From the NCBI RefSeq assembly GCF_007754155.1, contig NZ_CP037423.1, positions 2,046,001 to 2,110,000 of the forward strand: a DNA stretch of 64,000 bases. Reading direction: 5' to 3'. Position numbers and translations under genes: made by a program. Position 1 is the first letter of the stretch. Every line of letters starts with the position of its first letter. Under the pieces are notes generated by a model. That model did no database searches. It was not told where the DNA came from and was given only the letters and a program-made list of their open reading frames with translations. This DNA comes from Stieleria neptunia (lineage in GTDB: Bacteria > Planctomycetota > Planctomycetia > Pirellulales > Pirellulaceae). Of this stretch, positions 35,438 to 44,605 are shown one piece after another.

Positions 35438-35547
35438 GGCGTAAGCTTCCAGCTTGCGATCCGTGGCACAAGCTTCCAGCTTGCGATTCCGCGGCACAAG
35501 CTTCCAGCTTGCGATCCGTGGCACAAGCTTCCAGCTTGCGATTCCGG
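35438..35547. repeat. Four tandem 27-28-bp units after the DUF1501 stop codon
   Basis: Units start at 35438, 35465, 35493 and 35520. Each contains AAGCTTCCAGCTTGCGAT and ends alternately in CCGT or TCCGC/TCCGG, so the true period may be a 55-bp doublet. AAGCTTCCAGCTT is itself nearly palindromic. There are no spacers between units, so it is not CRISPR. An inverted single copy lies upstream of the same gene at 33816-33839. Confidence 0.93.
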
Positions 35548-35596
35548 TTCACCGGCCGGCACGATGCTTACATCACTCGGATAGCGAGAGGCAACG

Positions 35597-37897
35597 ATGA
35601 ATCCACACCCGATTCCCCAATCTGCGTTTTACGCGCTGCTGTTGATGTTCGCGATGTCCTGTCCCCCGGCGGACGCGCAAAACCGCGGCAGCGCCCCGCA
35701 TCTGGCGTACGTGTTCCCGGCCGGATGCGAACGGGGCATGACCTGTGAAGTCGTCGTCGGTGGCCAATTCCTGAAGGATGTCGGCGAGGTCTACGTGTCA
35801 GGCAAAGGCGTCAAGGCGGAGATCGTACGCTGGTACCGGCCACTGACCGCGGGCGAGTACAACAACTTGAACATGAAGTTTCGCGAGACGCGCGAACGTC
35901 TGATGGGGCAGGCGGTTCTGCGGGGCCGCAACAGCAATCCGACCGACGAGGAGATCGCCGAGGCCGCCGGGATCACCGAAGCGCAACTCCGCGAGATGGA
36001 AATCTATCGCAGTCGTGACCGCGATCCCAAGCGTCAACCCAATGACCAACTGGAAGAACAAGTGACGCTGCGGATCACCGCCTCGCTGGAGGCCGCGGTG
36101 GGCAAGCGGGAGCTGCGGTTCCTGAGCGACAACACGATCTCCAACCCGATCTGGTTCCACGTGGATCGTTGGATCGAGATGCGTGAATCCGAACCGAACG
36201 ATCGGGTCGCCACCGAGGTCACGGGACGTTTTCCGCTGGTGATCAACGGACAGATCATGCCGGGCGATGTCGATCGGTTTCGAATGGAAGCCGATCAAGG
36301 CATGAAGCTGGTGGTTCAGGTCGCCGCGCGGGATGTGATTCCCTACCTCGCCGATGCCGTCCCCGGATGGTTCCAAGCGGTGGTGCGGATGATGGACGAA
36401 TCCGGTGACGAAGTGAGTTTTGCCGACTCGTTTTACTACCGCCAAGATCCCTTGCTGTACTTTGAGGTTCCGCGTGACGGACGCTACACGCTGGAAATCC
36501 GTGACGCGCTGTATCGTGGCCGCGAGGATTTTGTGTACCGAATCACGGTCGGTGAGATCCCGTTTGTCACCAGCGTCTTTCCGCTGGGAGCACGGGTGGA
36601 ATCGGAATCAAAGATCCAATTGCGAGGCTGGAATCTGACCCGGACGGAGCAGACGATTCGAACCATGTCGCGCCAGCAGTATCGTCCCCAACGCTGGTAC
36701 TCCTCGATCCAAGGCGATCACGCGGTGCGTTTCCCGTTGCAGATTGACCATTGGCCGGAGGTGATGGAAGAAGCCACCAACGACGATCGAGAAACGGCAC
36801 AGGAGATTTCCACACGGATGACGGTCAACGGCCGAATCGATGAGCCGGGTGACAAAGACGTCTATCGAATCAACGCCACCGGTCGAATCATCGCCGAAAT
36901 CCACGCCCGTCGCCTGGGATCGCCGCTCGATTCGATGTTGACGTTGACCGACGCCCAAGGGAACGAGGTCGCGTTCAACGATGACTACAAAGACCTGTCG
37001 CAAGCGATGCTGACCCACCACGCCGATTCGCACCTGGAGGCTGCGGTCGGTTCGCGATCCGACTACTACCTGACCGTCACCGATGCGCAAGGCAACGGCG
37101 GTCCCGATTTCGGGTATCGACTTCATCTCCGACCACCGCAAGCCGACTATCAGCTGCGCGTCGTTCCGTCCACCATCATCGCCCGCGCCGGACAGGTCGT
37201 CCCGATCAGCGTGTTCGCGTTACGCAAAGACGGCTTCGACCAGGACATCGAACTGTCACTCGTCGATCCGCCACCGGGATTTCGTCTCGATGGCGGCGTG
37301 ATCCCGGGAACATCCGATCAAATCCGCATGACGCTGACCGTCCCACAGACGCCGGGCGAGACAGCGGTCACCTTGCAGATGGAAGGGTCCGCGCCGAGGC
37401 GATTGCGGAGCCGAGCGAAAATCGTGCGGCCGGCGATCCCCGCGGAGAACATGATGCAAGCGTTCATCTGGTATCACTTGGTTCCGGTGGAACACTGGAA
37501 CGTGATGGTGAGCGGACGCCCCGGGGCCGGCATGCCGCTGAAGATCGCCATGCCCGAAGACGGAATTGAGCTGCCGCGTGACGGCGCCTTCTTGTTACGG
37601 GCCCTGATCCATTCCCAACGGACACCGGTCGATCAGTTGCACGTCGAACTGGTGGAAGCCCCCGACGGAATCACCGCTTCGATCATTCCCGATGCGGTCG
37701 GCGGTGCCGCGATCAAGTTCGAAGTGTCTGCCGAAAAGATCCAGCCGGGGGTGCGGGGGAATCTGTTGTTGAGTGTCTACAAAGAGTTCACGCCCGAACC
37801 GACCGAAGACGACCCCGCACCCAAAACCCGACGTACCGAATACGGGTTCCTGCCCGCGATGCCGTTTGAAGTGACGTCGCAACGGGGCAGCCGGTGA
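35597..37897 (+). CDS. Exported protein with pre-peptidase C-terminal (PPC) domains
   Basis: The product has 766 residues with a signal peptide ending near CPPADA-QN (about residue 27). ESEPNDRVATEVTGRFPLVI with NGQIMPGDVDRFRMEADQG is a PPC-type domain. A second one follows (EEATNDDRETAQEISTRMTV, then DEPGDKDVYRI). An Ig-like or TIG-like region lies between them (FVTSVFPLGARVESESKIQL). Such proteins complete the DUF1549/DUF1501 trio in planctomycetes and probably work in the periplasm or at the surface, binding or presenting substrate. No catalytic motif is seen. Confidence 0.85.
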   Translation: MNPHPIPQSAFYALLLMFAMSCPPADAQNRGSAPHLAYVFPAGCERGMTCEVVVGGQFLKDVGEVYVSGKGVKAEIVRWYRPLTAGEYNNLNMKFRETRERLMGQAVLRGRNSNPTDEEIAEAAGITEAQLREMEIYRSRDRDPKRQPNDQLEEQVTLRITASLEAAVGKRELRFLSDNTISNPIWFHVDRWIEMRESEPNDRVATEVTGRFPLVINGQIMPGDVDRFRMEADQGMKLVVQVAARDVIPYLADAVPGWFQAVVRMMDESGDEVSFADSFYYRQDPLLYFEVPRDGRYTLEIRDALYRGREDFVYRITVGEIPFVTSVFPLGARVESESKIQLRGWNLTRTEQTIRTMSRQQYRPQRWYSSIQGDHAVRFPLQIDHWPEVMEEATNDDRETAQEISTRMTVNGRIDEPGDKDVYRINATGRIIAEIHARRLGSPLDSMLTLTDAQGNEVAFNDDYKDLSQAMLTHHADSHLEAAVGSRSDYYLTVTDAQGNGGPDFGYRLHLRPPQADYQLRVVPSTIIARAGQVVPISVFALRKDGFDQDIELSLVDPPPGFRLDGGVIPGTSDQIRMTLTVPQTPGETAVTLQMEGSAPRRLRSRAKIVRPAIPAENMMQAFIWYHLVPVEHWNVMVSGRPGAGMPLKIAMPEDGIELPRDGAFLLRALIHSQRTPVDQLHVELVEAPDGITASIIPDAVGGAAIKFEVSAEKIQPGVRGNLLLSVYKEFTPEPTEDDPAPKTRRTEYGFLPAMPFEVTSQRGSR

Positions 37898-37898
37898 G

Positions 37899-38080
37899 GG
37901 GAAAGATGGCAGAACGATGGGGGCAGAACGATGGGGGCAGAATGATTCGTGAAGGGCGGCAACGCCATCGCCGAATCGGTCCAGCCATCATTCTGCCCCG
38001 AATCATTCTGCCATCCCCTTCCCCATCATTCTGCCATCCCCTTCCTTCCAAACATCGTCTTGCCCCCATCGTTTTGCCCC
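37899..38080. repeat. Multi-copy inverted repeat (GGCAGAATGATT family)
   Basis: Left copies GATGGCAGAACGATGGGGGC, GGCAGAACGATGG and GGCAGAATGATTCG (37899-37949) face right copies CATCATTCTGCCCC, AATCATTCTGCCATCCCC and CATCATTCTGCCATCCCC (37986-38080). The ends are related by inversion, so RNA from either strand would form a branched hairpin. It fills most of the 313-bp gap between the PPC gene and the convergent response-regulator gene and could serve as a terminator. No gene is seen. Confidence 0.85.
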
Positions 38081-38210
38081 ACCCTCCCTAATCAAAGAAC
38101 GCCCGCAAGGGAAATTAGCCATCAACGGAGTTGGAGATCACTCCGTGACGGACCGAGATCGGAAACCCGGCGGGCTGCGTGGATGAAGAAACGAAAGATT
38201 CGAATCCAGG

Positions 38211-38576
38211 TCATTCCAACGCCCTCTGGACGACGTCCACCAAATCGTGCGGTTGGACGGGTTTGTGAAGAACCTCAGTCACGCCGAGTTCGGTAGCGGT
38301 TTTGACGACCTGTTTGTCCGCGTTCCCGCTGATCACGATCACGGACAAATCGAGATGGTTCCTTTTCAGTTGTCGCAACAGGTCCAGCCCGCCGATGCCC
38401 TGCAGCTGCACGTCCAGGAGCAGGCAACCGGGCTGCAATTCGTTGTAGTCGGCCAAGAAGTCTTCGGCGGAGTCGAAGGGTTTGACCGTCATCCCGAACG
38501 CGGTCAGCAAGGCACAAACCGAGCTGAGTGCCGACGGATCGTCATCGATCACGAAAACGGTGGGTGGAACGGCCAT
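38211..38576 (-). CDS. Stand-alone receiver-domain response regulator
   Basis: The product has 121 residues, only a CheY-like receiver and no output domain. The acidic pocket is VFVIDDDPSA (D11-D12), the phosphoryl acceptor is D55 in LLLDVQ, S83 (ISGNAD) replaces the usual Thr, and K105 lies in LHKPV. FixJ-type receivers have this pattern. It begins 1 bp after the histidine kinase stop, so it is the third gene of that operon and its likely phosphorylation partner. Without an output domain it must act through protein contact. Confidence 0.95.
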   Translation of the reverse strand: MAVPPTVFVIDDDPSALSSVCALLTAFGMTVKPFDSAEDFLADYNELQPGCLLLDVQLQGIGGLDLLRQLKRNHLDLSVIVISGNADKQVVKTATELGVTEVLHKPVQPHDLVDVVQRALE

Positions 38577-38577
38577 T

Positions 38578-40908
38578 TCAGCAAATCTCGTGAAGTGCGG
38601 GAAATGTGATACAGAACTCCGCCCCGGACGCGTCCGATTCGATCCGCAAGCGGCCTTCGTGTGCCGCGACGATCGTCTGGCTGATCGCCAACCCCATCCC
38701 CAGTCCTTGTTCTTTGGTCGTGTAAAACGGTTCTTTGAGTTGATCGACCATCTCGGCGGAAATGCCGGGCCCGGAGTCTTTCACCGACACGGAAACTTCG
38801 TCGCCGAATGCCTCGCTACGAATCTGAACTCGATTTTCGCCGTTGGCTTGCCCGTCCATCGCTTCAAACGCGTTGCGGATCAGATTGACGAACACTTGTT
38901 GAATTTGAATGCTGTCGCCCATCACCGGTGGCAGGGCATCGTCGAGTTCCAACGTCACGGTGGCGCCCAGTCGTCTGGCTTCGAAGGACAGCAGTTTGAT
39001 CGTGTCGTGAATCAATTCGTTCAGATCGATCGGACAATATTCCGATTCCGTGTTGGCGACAAAACCTCGCAACCGCTTGATGATTTCCCCGGCACGGACG
39101 GCCTGTTCGGCGATCTGCCCCATGACGGACTGGATTTTGTCTTCCCAACCGGCCTCACGTTTTCCCGCCAGGTGTTCGCAGGCGGTCGCATAGTTTGCGA
39201 TCGCGTAGAGGGGTTGATTGATTTCATGTGCGATCCCGGCCACCATTTCTCCCATGGTGGAAAGCCGTGAGACGTGTGCCAATTGCGTTTCGTTGCTGCG
39301 AAGTCGCTCTTCGGCCCAGCGTCGTTCACTGACATCTTTGACGACGGTGCTGACGCCCCTGACGCGGCCGGCATCGTCCTTGAGTGGGTGGTAGCTGGCG
39401 AGAAAGAACGACGACTGGCTTTCGCCGTCAGCCGGAGGCCGTTCGACTTCGATGTTGCGTTTGGCCCGTCCGCTCTGGATCACGTCATGATAGAGCGGTT
39501 CGATGCTGTCCGCGAGATCGGGCAAGACCTCGCGTAGTGGCCGGCCGAGATGAGCTTCCACCGGCAATCCATTGATCCTGGCCAGTTCATCGTTGATTCG
39601 ACGGTACCGCAACTGAGTATCCATCATGCACAATCCGATCGGCGTGGTTCGATACAGATGTTCCAGTTCGGACAGTTTCTCCCGTACGAGCGTTTCACTT
39701 TCGCTCAGTTTTGCTTCGATCTCCTTCTGCTCGGTGATATCGTTGCAGCAACCGATGATGCCGATCGGTTGACCGTCATCGGCATTCATCAGCGACAGAC
39801 GCAGCGCGACGAGGACCGTGCTGGCATCCTTGCGGCGCAATCGAATCTGCAGATCATCGGCGGATGGTTCCCCGTTCGGCGGGAGGACCTGTTCTTTCCA
39901 GTCGACCCGATGGTCAGGAAAACACAGGAAATCGACGGAACAGCCGACGGCTTCTTCGGCCGAATACCCGAACAGTCGTGTTGCGGCACTGTTCCAGGTT
40001 TCGACGTTGCCCTCCATATCCGTCGAGATCACCGCGTCATGGATGTGGGCAAGAATCATCGCCTGTAAACCCAGTGTTTGCTCGGCAACGTCGCGATCAA
40101 ACACCATGCGATCCAGCGAACGGGCCAGCGCAGCGACTTCATCGTCGCCGGTGATGCCCGTCCGCACCGTCAGGTCTCCCGCGCCGACCATTTGCGTCAT
40201 TTCTTCCAGTCTTTCCAAACGCTTGGCAATCCGGAAGTGAAAGAAGAGCCCCAGCCCGATGGCGATGACGCAACTCATCGCCAGTGTTCCGAGTGCCTGG
40301 CGGGACACCGCGGTGGTCGCCCGTTGGATGGTCGGACTGATGTCACGAAGCACGACGAACAGCCCCAAGTGATCGGGGCGGATCCGATCCGCCTTGGCAC
40401 CCAACGCGACCGGGTGGATGCCGACGATGGAGTGCCCGTCGCCCAGCGGTAGGGTGCTGCTGATCTGCGACATGCGGACACGTGCGAGGGCACCTGGATC
40501 CAAAATCGCTGACTCTCGATAGGGTTGCGGCACCGCATCCAGAAACGGATCGCCGACATCGGCGCGTCGCATCGAGACGATCACGTCGTTGCTTTCATCG
40601 ATCAGCACGGCAAACTTCACTTCGGGATCCGCACCCAGCGAGGCGAGCGAGTACTGCATCGTGGACAGTTCATTGCGGCGAGCGGCCCGCTCCAATGACC
40701 CCGCCAGTTGTGACATCGTCCGCCGCAATACAATCACCGCTTCGCGATTGGTGCTGCTGATGATCTGGGCGCGATTGGAGAACAGGGACCAACCGGTGTG
40801 CGCCAGGACCATCACCATCAAACTCAGCGGCAACAGAATCCGCAATGGGTATTGAATCGTCGAAACGAGGGGCGATTGCAGCGGTGTGTGGGACGATCGA
40901 TCGTTCAT
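38578..40908 (-). CDS. PAS-domain sensor histidine kinase
   Basis: From ATG 40908 the product is 776 residues. An N-terminal membrane helix (IQYPLRILLPLSLMVMVLAH), an extracytoplasmic sensor region and a second helix (LGTLAMSCVIAIGLGLFF) come first. A HAMP domain follows (RIAKRLERLEEMTQMVGAGD), then two PAS domains (AVISTDMEGNVETWNSAATR; TPIGLCMMDTQLRYRRINDE). The dimerisation domain is GEMVAGIAHEINQPLYAIAN with phospho-acceptor His at about 560. ATPase motifs are QVFVNLIRNAFEAM, VKDSGPGI and GLGMGLAIS. It resembles FixL/DctB-type kinases. Its ATG overlaps the stop of the upstream binding-protein gene by 4 bp, so the two should be made together. Confidence 0.95.
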   Translation of the reverse strand: MNDRSSHTPLQSPLVSTIQYPLRILLPLSLMVMVLAHTGWSLFSNRAQIISSTNREAVIVLRRTMSQLAGSLERAARRNELSTMQYSLASLGADPEVKFAVLIDESNDVIVSMRRADVGDPFLDAVPQPYRESAILDPGALARVRMSQISSTLPLGDGHSIVGIHPVALGAKADRIRPDHLGLFVVLRDISPTIQRATTAVSRQALGTLAMSCVIAIGLGLFFHFRIAKRLERLEEMTQMVGAGDLTVRTGITGDDEVAALARSLDRMVFDRDVAEQTLGLQAMILAHIHDAVISTDMEGNVETWNSAATRLFGYSAEEAVGCSVDFLCFPDHRVDWKEQVLPPNGEPSADDLQIRLRRKDASTVLVALRLSLMNADDGQPIGIIGCCNDITEQKEIEAKLSESETLVREKLSELEHLYRTTPIGLCMMDTQLRYRRINDELARINGLPVEAHLGRPLREVLPDLADSIEPLYHDVIQSGRAKRNIEVERPPADGESQSSFFLASYHPLKDDAGRVRGVSTVVKDVSERRWAEERLRSNETQLAHVSRLSTMGEMVAGIAHEINQPLYAIANYATACEHLAGKREAGWEDKIQSVMGQIAEQAVRAGEIIKRLRGFVANTESEYCPIDLNELIHDTIKLLSFEARRLGATVTLELDDALPPVMGDSIQIQQVFVNLIRNAFEAMDGQANGENRVQIRSEAFGDEVSVSVKDSGPGISAEMVDQLKEPFYTTKEQGLGMGLAISQTIVAAHEGRLRIESDASGAEFCITFPALHEIC

Positions 40909-41900
40909 CGCGCTGACAACTCCATCAACGGCTCGGCCGAAATGCAATCGGAAAGAACGACCTGCTTTCCTAGCAACGCGTTGTCAACCATCACGGTCGA
41001 TAAACGACTCGCCGTTTCTTCCAATGCGGACGGCTGCCCGCCGAGCAGCGCCAGGTTTTCCTGCAAGTTCGGCGCACGCAAACCCCTTTGGCCTTGTTCG
41101 ATCTGCTCGGGGGTCAGCTTGATCCTGACGGACAGGCGGCGACGTGCGTCGTCGGGATGTTGTTCAAGGTATTGAAGTGCCTGGAACCAACCGCGCAGGA
41201 CCGTGATGAGATGGGATTGATGTTCCTCCAGTGCGTCGGCACGGACGACCAGGACATCGACGATCTCATTGGGCATTTCCGTGCTGTCAAACAACTCGAT
41301 TGCTCCGGCCGCCAGCAGTCGGCTGCGGACAGGTTCGAACGTCACGACCGCGTCAATCTGGTCCAAGAGAAAGGCGCGTTCGTGTTCGTCTGCTTCCACC
41401 GAAACAATGGTCACGTCCTTGACGGTCAGGTCAACCTTTTTCAGGGCCCGCGTCAGCACGAACGCGCCCAAGGCGGAGTTTTCCACTCCGACCCTGCGTC
41501 CTCGAAGATCCGCCAAATCCTGCACGTCGGCACGGGCAACAATGGCGTCGCCGCCTTGTGAGATGTCCAGCACCAGCACCACCCGCAGGTCCAGACCGCG
41601 CTCTCTCAACAACAACACTTCATCCATCGTCAATGCCGCAGCCTGGATCGTATTGTCACGAAATTGGCGAATCACTTGACTCGAGGACGCGCACTCGACC
41701 AATCGAACCGAGTTCTCATCAAAATGACCCAGATCACTCGCTAGAAAAAGGGGTTCGTAGCCCAGCCACAAATTCGTCCCCAATAACAAAGGCGTTTCCG
41801 TTTCGGGTTTCCCGCTCCAATTCTCCAGCGTTTCGATTGCTAAGACGGCGAAAACACCAGCGACCACGACCAACGCAACCGATAGACGCTTCTTCGGCAT
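40905..41900 (-). CDS. NMT1/NrtA-like periplasmic substrate-binding protein
   Basis: The product has 331 residues with an N-terminal signal or anchor helix (RLSVALVVVAGVFAVLAIE). It shows the NMT1/THI5-like pattern: LLLGTNLWLGYEPLFLASDL near the start, ASSSQVIRQFRDNTIQAAAL, GDAIVARADVQDLADLRGRR and VGVENSALGAFVLTRAL. Relatives bind thiamine precursors, nitrate, sulfonates or similar anions for ABC importers. There is no transporter gene here. It is instead the first gene of a histidine kinase - receiver operon with a 4-bp start/stop overlap, so it more likely senses a ligand and informs the kinase. That role is inference from context. Confidence 0.85.
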   Translation of the reverse strand: MPKKRLSVALVVVAGVFAVLAIETLENWSGKPETETPLLLGTNLWLGYEPLFLASDLGHFDENSVRLVECASSSQVIRQFRDNTIQAAALTMDEVLLLRERGLDLRVVLVLDISQGGDAIVARADVQDLADLRGRRVGVENSALGAFVLTRALKKVDLTVKDVTIVSVEADEHERAFLLDQIDAVVTFEPVRSRLLAAGAIELFDSTEMPNEIVDVLVVRADALEEHQSHLITVLRGWFQALQYLEQHPDDARRRLSVRIKLTPEQIEQGQRGLRAPNLQENLALLGGQPSALEETASRLSTVMVDNALLGKQVVLSDCISAEPLMELSAR

Positions 41901-41994
41901 CGATGGTGTCCTCCGGGACGGGGTAGGTGTGGCCTTTCTTGTCGATCAAAACCGCCACCGCAGTTTATCCGAATTTGCCGCTCCCGTCGCAGGT

Positions 41995-42044
41995 GATTCC
42001 ATCAACCTTGCGATGTGATTCCGAATGGGCCCGTTGATGGAATC
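41995..42044 (-). terminator. 12-bp inverted repeat downstream of the di-heme peroxidase gene
   Basis: GATTCCATCAAC (41995-42006) and GTTGATGGAATC (42033-42044) are perfectly complementary with a 26-nt loop. The pair lies about 70 bp past the stop of the leftward peroxidase gene, before the NMT1-like gene. No U-tract is obvious, so a terminator role is tentative. Confidence 0.4.
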
Positions 42045-42111
42045 GATGTTCTGATCCTCAACGCGACCCTGTTTGCTGGGTTTGCCGCGACCGGGCCGGG
42101 GGGACGCCGCG

Positions 42112-43224
42112 TTACTGCGGAAATGCCGCCGGCTCGGTGTCCCGATAGCCTTCGCCGTCGAGCGATTCCATGAACCTGACCAATTGGTTGACTTGGGCAT
42201 CGGTAAAGTCCAATTGCTCGGCAAACCGGCGGTCGATTTTCCGATCCAAGTAGGGATTGGGGGTTCCGCCCTTGCTGTAGAACCTGACGACCTCCTCAAG
42301 CGTTTTCATGGAGCCGTCGTGCATGTAGGGGGCGCGCTTGCTGACGTCTCGGATCGAAGGTGTTTTGAAGGCGCCTTTATCTTTCTCTTCTTGGGTCACC
42401 GCGTAACGACCTTCATCGGCAAAGGTCTGAGTCTTTTCGTCCCAGCCCACGCCCAGATTGTGAAAATCACTGTCGGTCAAATTCGGCCCCTTGTGACAGT
42501 TGTTGCAGAACCCGTTGCCGAAAAACAGCGTGCGTCCCTTCTTGGCGTCATCAGAAAGCGCCGACTTGTCACCGGCCACGTAGCGATCCCAGGCGGAGTT
42601 GCCACTCATCCGAGTCCGCTCGTAGTCCGCAATCGCCTTGGTGATTCTTTCAATCGTCACCTCCGGGGTTCCGAACGATTCTTCAAAGTACTTTGCATAG
42701 CCCGGGATGGCCGCGATCTTGGCGACAACGACGCTGTGATCTTTCTGGCCCATCTCGATCGGATTGGTCATCGGACCGCCGGCCTGTTCATCCAGTGACG
42801 CCGCCCGCCCGTCCCAGAAGAAATGGGGAAGCGTGGCCCAGGCCTGGTTGGTGAACGAGGGCGCCTTGCGTCCACCTTTCTGGCCGCCGATGCCCGTCGA
42901 AACCGGAGTCGTTTCGGAGAACGCGTTTTCCGGTTTGTGGCACGAAGCGCACGCGACCGTGTTGTCGGCCGAAAGTCGTTTGTCGAAAAACAACCAACGC
43001 CCGAGTCGAACGGTCTGTGGAGTCGGCGGGTTTTCCAAGTCCAACAGCGTCGCGGGAGGATTCTTTTCACCGCCGATCCCCAGCGGAGGATCGGGAATCG
43101 GCAACAGCGGATTGGCGGCTTCCAAATCGACCGCTTCAACGGCATGCCCGTCAAAACAAGCCATCAAACCTCCGGCCAGAAGGACAGTGGTCAACCCTAC
43201 GTATTTTAATCCCAGCGGTTTCAT
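42112..43224 (-). CDS. Di-heme cytochrome c peroxidase family protein
   Basis: The product has 370 residues and an N-terminal signal sequence (GLKYVGLTTVLLAGGLMACF). Two c-type heme sites are present: CASCH (92-96) and CNNCH (240-244). LGRWLFFDKRLSADNTVAC precedes the first heme and APYMHDGSMKTLEEVVRFYS contains the distal Met region of the electron-transfer heme. Length and order match bacterial CcpA/MauG-type peroxidases, which reduce H2O2 in the periplasm with electrons from small cytochromes. It is transcribed alone. Confidence 0.94.
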   Translation of the reverse strand: MKPLGLKYVGLTTVLLAGGLMACFDGHAVEAVDLEAANPLLPIPDPPLGIGGEKNPPATLLDLENPPTPQTVRLGRWLFFDKRLSADNTVACASCHKPENAFSETTPVSTGIGGQKGGRKAPSFTNQAWATLPHFFWDGRAASLDEQAGGPMTNPIEMGQKDHSVVVAKIAAIPGYAKYFEESFGTPEVTIERITKAIADYERTRMSGNSAWDRYVAGDKSALSDDAKKGRTLFFGNGFCNNCHKGPNLTDSDFHNLGVGWDEKTQTFADEGRYAVTQEEKDKGAFKTPSIRDVSKRAPYMHDGSMKTLEEVVRFYSKGGTPNPYLDRKIDRRFAEQLDFTDAQVNQLVRFMESLDGEGYRDTEPAAFPQ

Positions 43225-43317
43225 CGCAACGCTCCTCGCGGCAAGTGGTGAATTCCCGGCAGTATACCCAAAACCGCACGGATGAATCCGATCGCGCCAC
43301 CCCCGGCCGCCATCCCA

Positions 43318-44076
43318 TTATTTTTCCGCTTCGCCCGTCATCGGGACAAACATCACGGGGGCCACCTTGCGCCGAACCACCTCTCCATCGCTGCGCTTTT
43401 CAATCAGCATCAGCGATTGAAGCCGGTCGCCGACCGGGATCACCAGTTTGCCGCCGGGGGCGAGTTGGTCGATCAACGCCGGTGGAACGTGATCGGGTGC
43501 CGCGGCGACCACAATCGCGTCGAACGGAGCTCCACTCGGCCAACCGGCATAGCCGTCACCGTGGTGGACACGGACGTTTTTGTACCCTAGCGATTTCAAT
43601 CGCTGGTCCGCATCCTTGGCCAACGTCTCCACGATCTCGATGCTGTCAACCTGGTCGACCAGTTCCGCCAACACGGCGGCTTGATACCCCGACCCGGTCC
43701 CGACATCCAACACGCGATCGTCCGCTTGCAGATCAACCAATTCGGTCATCAAGCCGACGATGTAGGGCTGGGAAATGGTCTGTCCGTTACCGATCGGTAG
43801 CGGCGAATCATCGTAGGTCCGGTCTTGCAATCGCTTCGGGACGAATTGGTGGCGGGGGGCGCGTCGAATCGCATCGAGCACCCGTTCATTGTTGATCCCG
43901 CGGCCGGCAAGTTGCCGATCGACCATTTGACCACGCAACAACGCATCGGAATCGTCCCGGTTCTCTCGATCGATGCTGGTGGGGTCGCTAGGCAATGTCG
44001 TTTCCGCTCGCGATGGGGGCGATCGTTCATGGCCCAAGTTTAACACGATTGAAACGCCCCCGGCGCGAGAGGCCAC
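43318..44076 (-). CDS. pcm: Protein-L-isoaspartate O-methyltransferase
   Basis: The product has up to 252 residues from GTG 44076; GTG 44046 and later starts are possible because the first 45 residues are not family-like. Family motifs are VLDAIRRAPRHQFVP, PLPIGNGQTISQPYIVGLMT, VLDVGTGSGYQAAVLAEL (SAM motif I), YKNVRVHHGDGYAGWP, FDAIVVAAAPDHVPPAL and LAPGGKLVIPVG. The enzyme methylates isoaspartyl residues in aged proteins to start their repair. It begins 5 bp after the dps stop, so both stress-protection genes form an operon. Confidence 0.93.
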   Translation of the reverse strand: MASRAGGVSIVLNLGHERSPPSRAETTLPSDPTSIDRENRDDSDALLRGQMVDRQLAGRGINNERVLDAIRRAPRHQFVPKRLQDRTYDDSPLPIGNGQTISQPYIVGLMTELVDLQADDRVLDVGTGSGYQAAVLAELVDQVDSIEIVETLAKDADQRLKSLGYKNVRVHHGDGYAGWPSGAPFDAIVVAAAPDHVPPALIDQLAPGGKLVIPVGDRLQSLMLIEKRSDGEVVRRKVAPVMFVPMTGEAEK

Positions 44077-44081
44077 TCGGG

Positions 44082-44519
44082 TTACCCGAGGTAACTCTTC
44101 AGCATCCAGACGGTTTTTTCGTGGACTTGAATCCGAGCGATCATCAAGTCTTCGGATTCAGAATCACTTGCTTCGCCGGCGATGTCGCGGGCCTGCTTCA
44201 GGTCGCCGAGCAGTTTTTCGTTGGCCTCGATCAGATGCTTGACCATCTGATCGGCCGACGCGTCTTCGGCGATCTCGGGAATGCCCGCCATGTTCGCCAG
44301 ATTGGTCAAGCCACCGGGAGCCAACGCGCCCTTGGCGCGAATCCGCTCGGCGATCTCATCCACCGCGGCAAACAATTCGGTGTACTGGAGTTCGAACGCG
44401 TTGTGCAGTGAAAAGAAGCCGGGACCGCGGACATTCCAATGACAAAGGTGCGTTTGACCGATCAACGCGTACGAATCGGCAACGACCTGACGCAACGCAT
44501 CAACGACAGAAGAACTCAT
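44082..44519 (-). CDS. dps: Dps-family ferritin-like DNA-protection protein
   Basis: ATG 44519 is preceded by AAGGAAAC and gives 145 residues; the frame extends to 44606, but those residues are not family-like. The ferroxidase pattern is THLCHWNVRGPGFFSLHNAF (His24, His27, His39), then LQYTELFAAVDEIAERI (Asp54, Glu58). Dps proteins form 12-mers that oxidise and store iron and shield DNA during starvation and oxidative stress. The basic N-terminal tail used for DNA binding in E. coli is absent. pcm follows 5 bp downstream. Confidence 0.93.
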   Translation of the reverse strand: MSSSVVDALRQVVADSYALIGQTHLCHWNVRGPGFFSLHNAFELQYTELFAAVDEIAERIRAKGALAPGGLTNLANMAGIPEIAEDASADQMVKHLIEANEKLLGDLKQARDIAGEASDSESEDLMIARIQVHEKTVWMLKSYLG

Positions 44520-44605
44520 TTGGGTTTCCTTGATGAAAAACGGGTAGAAACGGCTTGATTGTAGTGCCCTGCCAAGAGGGTGACTTGAGCAACGCACGGA
44601 AAACA

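Noticed and set aside
35438..35547. Possible small CRISPR array
   Set aside because: Units are contiguous with no unique spacers and no cas genes are present.
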